From contig NC_051126.1 of NCBI RefSeq assembly GCF_014839805.1, positions 6,766,609 through 6,830,608 of the forward strand: DNA of 64,000 nucleotides. Reading direction: 5' to 3'. This DNA is from Manduca sexta. Taxonomy: Eukaryota; Arthropoda; Insecta; Lepidoptera; Sphingidae. The notes under the pieces are model-generated. The model worked only from the letters and a program-made list of their open reading frames with translations, was not told the origin of the DNA and made no database searches. A program made the position numbers and the translations under genes. Below, one piece after another: positions 46,503 through 59,400 of this stretch. Each line of letters opens with the position of its first letter. The first letter of the stretch is position 1.

Positions 46503-47680
46503 TGCTTTACCTGTTTCAAAAATACTTGTTAACTGTTCTTTACTGAATATACCACTACATAGTCAGTTACGTTTAAAACGCACCTCTTGCGACTAAAGTC
46601 AGCAAACAAAATTAACGTAGGTACTTTCTACGCGCCACTTAAGGCGGCGAAACTTAACGCAATAAAAATGCTAATTAAAATGCCGTATATTTTACTTTTT
46701 TCTAGAAGAGTGCAGAAATCGACTATTTTAAGCTGGCTATTGTTTTGTTATCGCTATTGGGGACCTGTCAATAACATACTCTGTGGTAATTACTCCCATA
46801 ACTGGTAGTGAAAGGTCACAACAGTTGTCTTTTGAATGTTGGTAACATGAAAGGTGTAAAAGCGACATTTAAGTACGAAATTATTAAAAGTCGGATGCCA
46901 CGCAACATGACCATGATCTTTAATTATGTTCTTTCGTGACATTATTGTGAAAAGAATGATATTAAAAAGTTGAAAATTACAAGCAATTAAGTGGTTGCCT
47001 TGTTTTTTAATGACAATGTGCTTGGTTGTAAATTTGTGCGTTCTGAGTTCGATTCTAGGAGAATTTGTTGAAAAGCCATTTTTGGTTTTGTTTTCGAATA
47101 GGTGTGTTTTCGTGTTATAAATTGTGCAATGGTCAAAGTAATTAATCATTCTTGATTTTTTATCGATACATTATGAAAATATTATTACATACTTTTAGGC
47201 AGTTTATTACATAGCGTAGTTACAATAACCACGTTACATTACAATTTTAATATTCAATTAAATACAATTCATTGCGAACAGACGAAGTAAATTAAAATAT
47301 GTTCTTAAATAAAAAAAATTCAAGCAAATAATTTAATAAATCGAGTTTCTCCCTCTTAACCTTTAGTACTTCTCAGTCCATGTGGGATGTCGGAATGTAG
47401 GCAAGCGTTAGCGCGAACCGGGGGTTGTAAAAATGTCCTGCATAATGAAGAATGTAAAGGGGCCTTTAATTAAAAGTCAACGCAGTCCTTTTCCCGAACA
47501 ATGAAACTCGTTCTCTTTGAATGTTTAATAGTTTTTCCCTCTTTGATTAACAACCACTTTTATTGCGAATTTGAAAGTGAGATTTTCTTAATTCGCTTAT
47601 ATTCATTCAATTTAAATATGTCAATAAAATCAGTATATCTATTCTGCTTTTGTCGGAACTGGTAATTTCCAGTATAGAAG
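46503..47680. other. No gene recognised
   Basis: Minus frame 46790-47149 (119 codons) is the second longest in the window. It is lysine- and asparagine-rich as expected from AT-rich DNA and has no motif. Confidence 0.5.
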
Positions 47681-47934
47681 TCGACGAACTTATGAAGTGT
47701 ATACGTAATTCTGGACAGTGGTCACCAACAATAAGTATTATAAAATAATATTATACAGTTTAAAAGGGTTTTTCTATTCGAGTGAATTAACTAATAACCT
47801 CACGAATTCGACGGACTTATGAAGGGTATACGTAACTCTAAACAGTGGTCACCAAAAGTAGGTATTATAAAATAATATGACACAATTTACAAGTGTTTTG
47901 CCATTCGAGTGATTTGACTAATTATCTCATGAAA
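47681..47934. repeat. Tandem duplication, 127-bp unit, two copies
   Basis: TCGACGAACTTATGAAGTGT at 47681 recurs as TCGACGGACTTATGAAGGGT at 47808. The following GTATACGTAA-TCT, CAGTGGTCACCAA, GTATTATAAAATAATAT and GCCATTCGAGTGA-type blocks line up at constant spacing. Identity is high but not perfect. Not related to any repeat family above. Confidence 0.85.
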
Positions 47935-50735
47935 ATCTCTGCTCGTACGTTAAAATTGATTTCTGTCAACTCTCCAGCGAGATATAAATCAAAAAGAATA
48001 ATGTTCAAGCATGGTTATTAATCAATGCCTAATACAGATTGGCGGGAAAATCACATTACGACCAAGTGCTGACAAAATGTGACCGCGCACCCTTATAGAC
48101 GAAATAATTTTATTATCTAACGCTAAATTTCCACGCAAGCAAGTAGATATAATCCTAGTAATATTTCACGCGACCAAAGCCCCGATGAAACAGGGCATTC
48201 TGCCGACATATCGCATTGATTTATGGACTGTATAAGTACCCTTTAAAACTAAGGAAGAGACTCAATATCCTGTTTGGATATTGTCCCGTGTTCCCGTAAA
48301 GGTAGAGAAAAGTTGTTATTACGTTAACATTGGGTAGAGCTACTGTTAATAACTTTCAAATGTAATTTACTTGTGGGTTATTGACTGTTTTGAAATTTAT
48401 GATATTGCAATTAAGGACATAGCTTCTTTGATATGGATCACAGAAACACATTGATTTGAGGCTTTGTCATCGTGTGTTTGTTCAAGGACTCTAGACGCAC
48501 GAATAGATACACGATATTCTATATTATAGAATGGTGTAGTATACGACGGAATCAAAGTAATTCGAGTTCTGAAAATGTTTGATAATAACCTTTTTGCTGA
48601 TTAAGTTGTAAACGTAACGAGGTGCTCATTAGATCTTATGCCAAACATAAAACACTTTAAAAGTGCCATGACGTGTACTTGTACCAACACCTGCGACAAA
48701 TTGCATCTTAATTCAAACTGATTAAAGTGTAATATATATGAAAAGCACGCGAAAAGTTTCATTTAGTTGAATTCATTTGAGTGACACGTAACGCTCGCGC
48801 TGTATAGAATACATTAGAGTCGGAACGCAATTTATTCAGACCCTACAATTTATGTTTACAGCCCACTTTGTGCAGGAGAGTGGTGAAAAACTGGTTATTT
48901 TCGTAATGATTAGGACACTTGGCCGTTTCTTTTTACCTTGTTAGATATTTGTTTAGTAAACTACCTACAGTATAGGTTCATTTGTATCGGAAATTGCTTT
49001 CTTCCCTCATACGATTACGGTCTATACTCATTTTTGTTTGTCCTGAACATAGTGGATAGTAAGTTCAATGTTGTGTAAAGATACGTTGTAAGATGTGTAT
49101 GCGTAGGGAATAGTGTTTATTACACCATTTCCGGTAATAAATGCGTAAAATAAATGTTACAAGTGTGGATTTAAGTTCGAACTTGGTCTTTTTTAGTTGA
49201 AAACTATGCTTATACACAATTGGTTATTTGAAACATAGTAAAGAACTTTCAACACGTAGCAATATAAAACACAGTACAAAGAAAGCCTAAGGATCTGGCA
49301 TCACATCCCCTTTAGCCGATCATAACCTAATTTCATAATGAAAATGGCAGCATGAGTCGCTCTAAAATCTATCATAAGTTTAAATTAGCAAGCTTTTACG
49401 TTTAGGGAGAAAACTCGTTAACGCCCCGCCCCAGCCTTTATAAGATTACAAGTTTGTAATTCAGTGCACACGTTGATACATCTTCTAGTAAATTGGGAGA
49501 TAATGGCATGGAAGTTGCGACGAATTGCTTTACTAAGGTCATAATGGGCACGTAATATGCATTAGTCTAGGAGTTTGATTAAAGATCAGAAATCGCAAAT
49601 CGTTACGTTGACAACTATGTTTATTCAAAACTATACAATGTAGTCAACAAATGTACCTCGATTAGAATGCTGTGGGAATTAGAACACTAAATCTGAAATT
49701 GCTTTTAACTATCAAACCTCGAGCGAATACACAAACTAATAATCAAAATGTACGAACTACGTCAAACGTACCCCAAAGATAAACAGTTAAAACAGCCATA
49801 AATAACTGGAAACGATTAACAAACCAATGCCTACCAGAGGGGACCGTAATATATTCACTGGTTGATCCCAATTTGTCTGACCTAACGCAATATCCGGCGT
49901 TGACCCTAAGTCTGCCATACATACGCGCACAAATCTGTCGCAGATGACTACTACGCACGATAGTAACTACTTTCGGCAATACGGATTTCGTACGGAATCA
50001 TAAAAGTCTCTATTCAAGCTAGACGGCTTTACATTTTGATGTGCCGTTTTGAATTTCACCATTTGTGCGAGTGATGGAACAGTTTTATTAGCTTTGAGTT
50101 GTTATTGCTCATTTTGGCTTATTCTTTTTATTGTCTAAATCATCTGGTTGACTTTTGTAGTTCGTGCAATTAACGTTTTAGTTTTGTGTAAATTTCGGAC
50201 GAATTTTACCTGTAGCCTCTTATCATATTTATCTGAATTTTCCGCCCATCGTTATCATTGTAATTAGTTTATAAACTGTTACGATAAAAGATAACAACAT
50301 TATTCGAATAATTCCGTTCATCGCACGATTAAGCGTTGCCTCGAAAATGCTTATTTAATATTTAGTCGGCCACAACTGAATGTTAAGTAGAACTCGTTCG
50401 GTATTACAGTATAGTTATTAATAAGTATGGGGAGTTATTAACTTCTATTACTATTAGCATAAGCATTTGAGCCAAATATAAGCTTTGTTCGACTTGAACA
50501 GGGAACACCTTAAATATTTCGTAGATGTTTATTATTATGTTTTTAGTTAAACTAAATACTTTCCGGACAGAGATACAATAATCTTAAAATTGTTAGTACG
50601 TTAATTTAAACCCAGTTCTTCAAGAATAAAAAAATTAGTTATTTTTCAGTTCCTAAAATTCAAACGAGTGAACGAAGTGAATATTTGGGAGAAATAAATC
50701 GCATTTTAACAGTTGCGGGTTGACATAACGTTATA
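47935..50735. other. No gene recognised; long unique stretch
   Basis: Nearly 3 kb with no recognised repeat, unusual for this window. Frame 49743-49979 (minus, 78 codons, MPKVVTIVRSSHLRQICARM...) lies in a slightly GC-richer patch that is also partly open on the plus strand. I cannot assign it. Confidence 0.45.
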
Positions 50736-50761
50736 ACATGCCAGTATAGCTACTGGCATGT
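50736..50761. repeat. 11-bp perfect inverted repeat
   Basis: ACATGCCAGTA and TACTGGCATGT pair exactly around the loop TAGC. Confidence 0.75.
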
Positions 50762-52391
50762 CTTAAAACGTACTAGCGTACTGATTTACGTAAGGAAGTC
50801 CACAATATTATAGATGTACTATTATATCTAAAATAAGCGATGAACAATATCAAGATATAGTACAAGATCTTGGAGAAAATTAAGTTTAAGTTAAAAGTAA
50901 ATAGCTTACGGTCCTACCATTGTTGTTACACTACTAATACAAAAAATAACTGCGATCTAGAATAATCTATTAAATAAGGCAGACTATGTATGAAACAATA
51001 GTTAGTGCCCTCTCGACAGGCAGACCTTCAATTCCATCGCAAGGTGTACTCGCCCCGTTCTCTCGGAATGTAATGCTAATGAAATCTAACTGAACGTTAT
51101 ATGTCACAGCCGGGCCTTTGTTTAACAATAAAATAATCCGCAATCTTAGCCACTGATCTCTATAGAAATATTAGACGCTGCGCAGATAATGCAACTTGGT
51201 GCCGAGGAATATTGCATTACTCTGAAACAGATAGTCGATGAAGGAACCATCAGTTTCATAGTAGCATTATACGGCAAGAATTTGATAATCTGTGCGACGC
51301 CTTAAAAAGCTATAGTTTCTGATTTCAACATTAAAACAATAAAAATATCATTGTTCTGTTTTGTGTTGAAGAGGTGGAATAACAAATACTTAGATTAAAG
51401 GATCTCTAAATGCAGAAGGTTTAGGCAAACGTACCGTGATTGCGGCTAAATGGAGCGACATCTTGCAAAGGGCTGTTAGCAACAACAGTGGAACTATCTG
51501 AGCACTTGGTTTATAGATTATTGAAATAGAATGTATTCTAAGTGAGATTAGTCAGGTGATGTAAAAAAATAAAGATCTTTTCTTTTTAAAAGTGAGCGTT
51601 TTGTTCTCAATTTTATTTATCTGCGATATTCCTTATGATATTGGTTATTAATCTTAAATAGTAATATGCAATTAAAAAAGTAAACGTTGTCATCACATAG
51701 TATATTTCTCACAATTGTATTATTACAAGTGTAGGTATGTGATAATTAACTTAAAGGAGTACTTTTTGGAATCGGTACCCATGGACCAAAATTGTGTTAC
51801 AATAATTTTTGTGTTAGCTTTTCATGGTTTTGTTATTTTAAGTTTTAATTGACAATGAATTTAGTCTACAATGACTCATGAGTAACGGCTGATTGATTAA
51901 AAAATATAAAGCAGAAAATTCTGCGCCAAGTTTTGTTTTTATTGTCATCGACAGTTTATTTTCAGAGTCTTAATTTGTCTTACTCATTATGTGATATCAT
52001 ATATTGTTTGCTGTACATTAAAAAGGTCAAATCAGATTATACGTATTTGCGAAACAAGTTTACTGAATTCTTGGTCAGGGTTAAAGAATTTATTTAAAGG
52101 CAAGTGATTGTTCTCAATTGTACGCTGCCTGTTCTTGCTCGCACCCACAGCGGTAGAATAGTGTGTGTTTATGAATAAAGCTTTGTTTATTTACCAAGAT
52201 TCCGTCCTTAAAATATCTTGATTAGGTGTTTGATCTTTCGGTTGCGAGTATTCGTCTACGTAGATAAAGAAAGAAAAAAGAACAATTTATCGTCCTAGGT
52301 TTTGCTTAATACTGCTGACAAACATTGAGGAAGTATTATGGTCTTCCAGTTTCAAGCCCGTTGATATTGAGATAACTGGCCATCATGAGAC
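50762..52391. other. No gene recognised
   Basis: Unique DNA. 51000-51300 is somewhat GC-richer and repeat-free (octamer-like ATGCTAATGAAAT at about 51070, CCTTTGTTTAACAATAAA at about 51115) and could be regulatory, but this is weak. Confidence 0.4.
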
Positions 52392-52530
52392 ATAACCTCG
52401 GCAGTTACAGAGTAACTACCACACTGCACTTCCAGTACAGGTGCTTTGAATTCTAAATAATGAACATAACGTCTGTAGTTACAAAATAATGCAATGTACT
52501 TCCAGGTTATGCCTTAAATTCTAAGTTCTG
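52392..52530. repeat. Diverged tandem duplication, unit about 73 bp
   Basis: ATAACCTCGGCAGTTACAGA ... TGCACTTCCAGTACAGGTGC ... TTTGAATTCTAA (from 52392) is followed by ATAACGTCTGTAGTTACAAA ... TGTACTTCCAGGTTATGCC ... TTAAATTCTAA (from 52465). Small gaps separate the matching blocks. Confidence 0.6.
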
Positions 52531-53859
52531 AGAGAAATTGAGCAATCGGCTAGTTTAATATATTAAAAATAAAATTGTTCAGATTGGTATTTTCTCTGTT
52601 CAACTGAAATTTAAATTGAATTTTCTAATTTATAAAACGGAAAACACAATATAACATCGCTTTAGGAGAACTGATTCTACCTAACTAAAACTACGAAACA
52701 ATTCATTTGGAAAAGTAATAAAAGTATTCCCTTTGAGATCTCTAATTAATTGAGCACTGCAGAACGGTGTTACTGATATAAATATACACTGTGTGTATCG
52801 TTTGTATCGCAAACACAAGTGCGGTTGTTCTAACTTTCAGCATTTAATTGTTTTCCCATTTGGAGTGCTCAGTGCTCGCCACCGACACGCGTTTCGCTAA
52901 CGTCGGCCTATTAAGCGAATAATTAAATTAAAACTTGTTTATTGGATTATATCTTTGTCTTTATTAAAGTTGTAAATCTTTACTGTTACGTTTATGGTTT
53001 TTGAAATTACCTACCATCGTCTGTTTGATGTATTTAAATATAGTAAAGGTACTGCATTTTAGTTGATTATTTAGTTTTGCAAAAGCGGCAATTTTGGTGG
53101 TTATTACTGGCAAAAGCTGCTATGTTATGCCAGTGTCAATGGTAAAGTTTACTGAAGCATAAAAAGCCAAATATTTTTTTAAATGCATTTATGTCGTGAA
53201 TAAAGTATTAAAAATATTTTATTGAACGATATAAATGCCATAAAGTTCTTATAAAAAGAAATCCCGTTTTTTTATACTGACAAATCATGTAATTTATAAC
53301 TGTAATCTGTAAGTAATCTATTACCAATGAAATAGCTTCTTACGAGGAGATAAAATAGAAAATTTGATCGGAAACAGTCCGGTCCAAGTATATAATTTAT
53401 GAGAAGTACCTAATAACGAACTTATTAATATCATAATGAACTACACAGAGCGGATTTGTTAATACGAGAAAATTTCTAAATATGCTTAATACATTATATT
53501 AACTATTGCTGTATTGTATCACAAGAAATACAGTTATAATAAAGTAACCTTGAAGAAGAACCTGAGAAAGACCTAAAACTTTACTGCGATATTTGTACAA
53601 CACAAGTCGTAATTTTTACGAAATATTATAATGTAAGGTACACAAAAAAAAACACTATTACCCATGAAAGCAAATTGCCGAGATAATAATAAGCCCATGT
53701 CTTAATCCAGGACGTGGTTTACCAGTGGCGAAGGTTGAAATTTTCCGAAAACAAACCCGACACAACTTATAGGTACTAATAATATGCATAAATGCTATCT
53801 AGAAATCGTTCTAATTATAATTAGATTTTACATCATTTACGAAAAGTAAGCCGGCAGGA
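52531..53859. other. No gene recognised
   Basis: AT-rich unique sequence without notable frames. Confidence 0.5.
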
Positions 53860-53998
53860 TTCGGGTTATTAAGACGCTTTGCCATTGTGTTGTACTCGTG
53901 TGCCACAAATATTATCCAAATACGTTGAGTTGTTTTTGCGTTTACTTCTAAAAACATATAAATATTTTCATAAACTTTTGCATTTATAATAAGTTAGA
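53860..53998 (-). mobile_element. Helitron/Lep1-like element, 5' part only
   Basis: On the minus strand it begins TCTAACTTATTATAAATGCA and continues AAAGTTTATG, TTTTTAGAAGTAAACGC and GTGGCACACGAGT. These are the 5' blocks of the 20236-20541 element. The CTAGT end is absent. Confidence 0.65.
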
Positions 53999-54390
53999 TT
54001 ACATTAGTAATATATTAGTAAGATAAGAACTGAGATAAAATAGTAATTTAATATATAACATACGTTGTTTTAAATGAATGTCGATTCGAGCTGTATTCAA
54101 GACGGACAATATCAAGCTAGAAAGGCTGATAAAACGTCTGGGTGTGACCCTACTAAATTCTGACCTTAAACAGTTAGACCAGTTGGATAAGATGTTTTAT
54201 TGAGACGGTGCCGATAAGGTTTAATTTAGTAATGTGCAAACTATTTCTCTTTTTATTTTAGTTTATAGCTACATTTTTTTCCGTTTTTATATAATCTAAC
54301 TACATCATAAATAATTTCAATAATAAAAATGTTTGATATTTATCACAATAATAGAGCAATAGACAAAATACAAGAGTACATCCGTAGGCA

Positions 54391-54485
54391 TGTTTATTTA
54401 TTTATTTATTGAACTTCATACAAAACATGCAAAGACGGACTTAATGCCAGAGGCATTCTCTACCAGTGAACCTGAGGTGGTGCAA
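54391..54485 (-). mobile_element. Probable LINE 3' end with A-rich tail
   Basis: (TTTA)n at 54392-54410 is followed by GAACTTCATACAAAACATGC and AAGACGGACTTAATGCCAGA, then GGCATTCTCTACCAGTGAACC. On the minus strand this is a 3' UTR ending in an A-rich tail. I recall similar ends for lepidopteran Jockey/CR1-type LINEs. The assignment is from memory, and only about 95 bp are recognisable. Confidence 0.45.
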
Positions 54486-54993
54486 AGATAGAACATAGTA
54501 GGTGCACGTCAATAAAACTGTACATTGAGAACTATAAAAGTAAAAAAAATGTTATTATGTCGTAAGAACTGAATAATAAACGACAAATATTGAACCACTA
54601 ATAAATCCGAACGTAAAAGCATTTATGAACTACTAAAGTACTTCGTAATTCATTTTCCAAATCGAATATTCTGCATTTTAAATAAAAATTAAGTAAATTC
54701 CATGCGTTCGTGTAGGCACGAGTTCACTTCAGCGTAGCGTAAGTGCATCGTTTATTTTATTAATCGTTCTCGACTCATAGATTTACTACATAACATTATA
54801 TAACTAAAAATGTTCCACTCAGTTATTCTGAACAACTAAATATTCTGGATATCGAAAAAAGTATTGACTTTTGATTATTATTTGAATTGAGCGACAGTTT
54901 TCGCCCAAGTCTATCAACGGATATAATTGCAATCAGCATACGACAGGCCATCGCTATGATGACTTGAAACTGGATAAAATTACAATTCCACTT
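54486..54993. other. No gene recognised
   Basis: Unique AT-rich sequence. Confidence 0.5.
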
Positions 54994-55171
54994 CCATCAT
55001 CATCAGCCTATATCTTTGTCCACTGCTGGACAAAGCCCTCCTCCAATATGCGCCATTTTACCCTGTCTTCGGCCTGACTCATCTATTCCTGCCAGCGACC
55101 TTTCGCAGATCGTCACTCCACCTTGCTGGAGGGCGTCCTACACTAAGTTTGACGGGACGTGGTCTCAATAC
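54994..55171 (-). pseudogene. RTE-clade LINE C-terminus, frameshifted
   Basis: On the minus strand, SDDLRKVAG is followed after a frameshift by MSQAEDRVKWRILEEGFVQQ then WTKI-stop, GGCTGATGATGATGG and the end. It is the same RTE subfamily as 6886-7020 and 63440-63665. The GATGAT-type tail lies at 54994-55006 as ATCATCATC. An inactive 5'-truncated fragment. Confidence 0.8.
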
Positions 55172-57269
55172 ATTATAATCCATTAAATAAGTACTCCTTT
55201 AAACATCACTTTACATTTGCATAACAATTTTCTCACAATTTTCGTATTCGCCATAGTTTTCGGTATTAAAACAATTCAGCGACGCTTGCTAAGTAAATAG
55301 TCACAGACTGCGAACATTTTGAGTAGATAGTTTTATTAGTTATATTACCATATGAGAGCATGTACTGTCTCTAGTATTCAACATCTGTCATAAATTTGAA
55401 TACATTTGCAATGAGACGGTAATAACTTTTATACGTCGCAGGGGATTAGTGAAACCAGATAAATATAAATGTTTTTAGAAAGTAAAACTATCGTAGGTGT
55501 TTATATTGTTAATAATTTGACTTAAACGGTCATAATGCCTTTAATCAAACAAATGTTATACGACAATAAATAACTAAAGAGGATGTGTAAATCCCTGTAG
55601 AATAATTTATTTGGACATGTTTGTTTTCCTATATTAAAATTATGCCGGCTTCATAACGTAATTCAAAAGTGTACACAGTTTTGGGCCTTGGGTCTGTTGG
55701 TTTACTTAAACACAATTTAAATTCATCCTTTAGTTAACTAGCTTGCTCGTTCAGCCTATGCTTTTTGGTGCTAATTCGATTATGTACCAATTAGAAAAGT
55801 CTTGAGTTGCTCATCTTAGTTAGTTAGACATGCAAATATTTTAAATGAAATGTAACGGTTGGTAGCAGGGTTAAAAGGATTTTTATTAAATTACAAATAG
55901 CGGGCCTACACTTCTCCTAATTCAATATTTAAACTACTTATTAACAATTAGACTCGACTTTTACAATGCACATCATGTCATCTTCCTTTCGAGAACCAAT
56001 TCGGGATAATTTAGTTGTGTATTAAAAATCAATAGTTAAGTATTATTGGACCCCGTCACTCAGCTAACCAATTGCCTACGTAGCTGAGGCTCGTGACTAT
56101 GAAGGCAAAGTATTTGAAAACCAAAGTAAAATATAAGTTTTTATTATCAAAATCATATAGAAAGGCAGCGATTTGCACAAAATACCGTAGTTTAAAAGCA
56201 TGCTTTCGTAAATAAAACATTTTTATTACCGCAGTTTCGAATATGACATAAGATATTTATGTTACATAGTATGTATATGTAGATTCATATGTAGTAAAGT
56301 CTACTTAAATTACCATTAAAGCCATTTAAATGTAGCCACTAGCTACATACTGAGAGAACCAAACATTACAGTCGTTAGAGACCATCTTGTTCTTTATAAA
56401 TTTAACACTACAGATACTTTTTCAACCCATTTTCTCTCCATTAAATTCGCTGCAAAAATAAAATGTATCTGATATGTACCAAATGAGACACAACAATAAA
56501 CTTCTGGATTGTACGGGAGTACAAAAGGATTATAGGGATCAGTGGAATGACTTTCGTTTTAAGTCAGAATGCTCGTTAGAAAGCTCCTGAGAGTCGCGGT
56601 ACACGGTATTTCATGTGTTGGCTATGTTGCAGTCAAACTAGGAGTATTGCGCGGTAACAGTCACTGGTATTGAAATATATAAATAAACATAGACGGTTAA
56701 AAAGCTAATTGACTTAAGAGACATTTTCTTTTCGAAAAATTTTAACTAGTTTAAAACAATAAGCGAAAGTGCTGATTTTAAATATGTATGCAACTTAGTA
56801 TCGCAAAGGATAAAATTATTATCATGCTATTGTCGCTTACAAATATATTGGTACAAAACACAGACATTCGTCACAACATCTAAGTGCATAACATTGATCG
56901 AAACATACGTATTGTATGGAGGACCGGTAATTCCGAATCATCGGCCCGACCACAATGAGATGGACGCTTTTAGCGAAATTAAAACGTGGAGCTCCGGACA
57001 CTGTCCACGTTTTATTGATATTAATGGATACCGTGTGATTATTTGGTGTAAAACAAGAAGTTGCGATCAATACGAACCTCTAGCTAAGACATTTACCACT
57101 GTAATCATTTCCGCAAATGGCATGGATGAAACTAAAACAGGATAAAAAGGAATTTACAGAATGAAAATATAATATAGATTGAAATTATTACCAGATAAGG
57201 CAACCAACTGCGTCATGTCATCATTTTTGTGTATAATGCGTAGTAGATTTTGTTATTATATAGGTAAAT
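55172..57269. other. No gene recognised
   Basis: About 2 kb of AT-rich DNA. At 56837-57145 frames of 77 and 83 codons overlap on opposite strands. The plus one (MIETYVLYGGPVIPNHRPDH...) has no family I recognise. Confidence 0.45.
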
Positions 57270-57515
57270 GACTCGGTGGGAAAGTACCTATATTTTCTAC
57301 GCGATATACCCACTGCTCTGATGTTCTGGGTTCGAATCCTTGATCAGGCAAAGTGATATTGAGTTTTTCTGCTGTGTCAGATCGGAGTTTTGAATTTGCG
57401 CACAATATGACGATAGGCTTGCGCTTTGTTACACCATGTGACAGAAAATACTTGGCGAAAAGTGGGTGCCTTAGTTGCACTAATCCCTAAGGGGATAAAA
57501 CGTGATGTTTGTATT
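57270..57515 (+). mobile_element. SINE family B, diverged copy
   Basis: Head (ACTCGGTGGGAAAGTA) is poor, and the B box GGTTCGAATCC is intact at 57329-57339. It is followed by GATATTGAGTTTTTCTGCTG, ATATGACGATAGGCTTGCG, TGGCGAAAAGTGGGTGCC and CTAAGGGGATAAAACGTGAT. The 74- and 94-codon minus frames here are SINE shadow. Confidence 0.85.
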
Positions 57516-58610
57516 TTACACTTGTTTGCTTTATTGACAAATAGTTTTCGAAATAAATCTGTTTGATTTTCACCCTCTATCATACTGTTTTTATGGTACG
57601 CGGTGTACGGAATGTTTCCGATAAGTTTTAAGATATACGGTTTTATTATGGCTTTGAACATGATTATGCTTTATCCAGAACGTCTGAAGATGCAACGTCT
57701 GAAGCGTGGTCATTTTGCTCATGGACGCTGTTTGATGTCGTGGGGTGGTGAGATGAAACAATGCTCTCCTTACGATGCATTTATTAAATTTTATTTAAAA
57801 GTATTAATGTAAATAAAATATTATGTATGATTTTAAAATATTAGCAAATGAGAACATCCAAAAACTTTAATTAATGAGATATTATATGGTAATATATATA
57901 ATACAAATATTAACGTGTATTTAATATTAATTATACTGCGTAACTGCGCTCAAAATGAAGTAAAAACGGACGTGCAAATGATCAGGAATGAATTTTCAAT
58001 GGTTACAACGAAATGAAACGAACGCTTTATAATTAAATAAAATGAATGCTAAGTAGAATGTGATGTGAAATTTATAAATTTAAACGTCATTTGATATAAT
58101 AAATATTGTGAACATAGCGTATAGACGTGGACATACATTATCGGCACCTGTGTGCATCAACTGTGAGCAGTAATTAAAAACAACGCACTGACGATTCATT
58201 AAAATTTTACTGTGAATATTTTATGTAGTCGATGAAAATCGCGGACAGACGGCAATTTGAGTTTTAAACTTATTATCATTTGCAAATTTGATTTCATATT
58301 AAGCATTGTTTTTCATTTTGATCCCGTTGATTTTCAATTTGGCGTAATGTAAACAGCGGTAATTAGATATGGTTAATTTATCAATTTATTTGCTCGCGGA
58401 ACATCTGTTTCAAATTTATTTATGATGGAAAACTTTTGGTTATACATTTTGCAATTTTAATTTCTATTTTTAAATAAATATACAGTTCTTCGTTTATTTG
58501 AAGTCCAAGTTACGTTCAAAAATGGAACAAATATTTTACTAGTCTTAGTTGTTTAATCTTGAAAAGACTGTCAATAAAGATTTGTATTTATATTTTTTTT
58601 CTTGTTACAG
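57516..58610. other. No gene recognised
   Basis: AT-rich unique DNA. The last 30 bases form the strong pyrimidine tract of the candidate exon that follows. Confidence 0.5.
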
Positions 58611-58673
58611 GTATTTCACAATCTTGGTGGAGTTCAAGAAGTGATTTGCTGTGGGATATTCTTACATTGTAAT
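58611..58673 (+). CDS. Candidate 63-nt internal exon
   Basis: Upstream is a long pyrimidine tract (TATTTTTTTTCTTGTTACAG, acceptor AG at 58609-58610). Downstream is a consensus donor, GTAAGTATTC, at 58674. Between them are 63 nt, a multiple of three, open in frame 1 as 21 codons starting VFHNLGG and ending FLHCN. The other two frames contain stops. A phase-neutral cassette with both splice signals near optimal is uncommon by chance but can occur in tens of kilobases of T-rich DNA. The peptide has an aliphatic pattern slightly like an Arm/HEAT helix, which is speculation. The next in-phase acceptor candidate is at 60175/60176. Gene identity unknown. Confidence 0.3.
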
Positions 58674-59210
58674 GTAAGTATTCTTTTTTCAAATTTCCAT
58701 TTCGAAAACAGAATTATCACGTCTAATAAATATTGTCCACAATTATTAATCTTTTGACGGTTTACCGCGATACATAGGTTCTAATATAAATTAATAATAT
58801 TTTATCCTTTAGTAAAGCGTTATCTGGCGATAACAGATTTTAATTTGAGGTTAATAAATAGTGGTGCATTGTGCTGTAGGTTAGGTGAACGCTCGTGTGT
58901 TCAGCAGACCGTGGCGCGTCATGCACGGCGGCCGTACGCTTTTTCGAACGAAATAAAATCGACACTAAGTAAGCGTTGTGCAAAACTTTACTCATTTTGC
59001 TATACAATGACTAATTACTTTTATCACTACGGAAATTTGTAATATTCTAGTTGTGCCTAGTTAATTTGATTTAATGGTCTCCTGCGCAATGTTTCAGCTA
59101 TTATACGGCGTTTATAATTCGATTAACAACATTTTTCTGTTCAATTTTCTTCGTCCATAACTTATTAGCATTGGCATTCCCGTTGTATAAATTTATGTTA
59201 CGATGACTAT
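58674..59210. other. No gene recognised
   Basis: Unique sequence with a GC-richer patch (about 58870-58960) inside a 65-codon frame lacking motifs. Confidence 0.45.
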
Positions 59211-59400
59211 ACAGGGGCATGATTCTCTACGACAATGTCGAACTTGTAACACGGCGTGTTTCGTTAACTTCGTGTTATGACTGTGTAAGAGTATTCTGGA
59301 TGCTAATTTGACATTTCATGAACACGATGAGGTGTGACACATCCGCCTTACGGGCATGTTACGAATTGTCAAAATAACGTGCGGCAATCCAGCGCGTCTA
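59211..59400 (+). repeat. Repeat pair F, copy 1
   Basis: Shares ordered blocks with 62626-62800: TTCTCTA, AACACGGC or GCACGGCC, AGAGTATTCT or ATAGTATTCT, AACACGATGAG, and GAATTGTCAAAATAACGTG then CGGCA. Unclassified low-copy repeat. Confidence 0.6.

Noticed and set aside
46790..47149. 119-codon minus ORF
   Set aside because: K/N/H/T-rich translation typical of AT-rich DNA, no motif, no repeat or splice context.
49743..49979. 78-codon minus ORF in a GC-richer patch
   Set aside because: Not recognisable, and partly open on both strands. It lacks splice or promoter context.
57256..57661. Minus ORFs of 74 and 94 codons
   Set aside because: They overlap the SINE family B copy and its flank.
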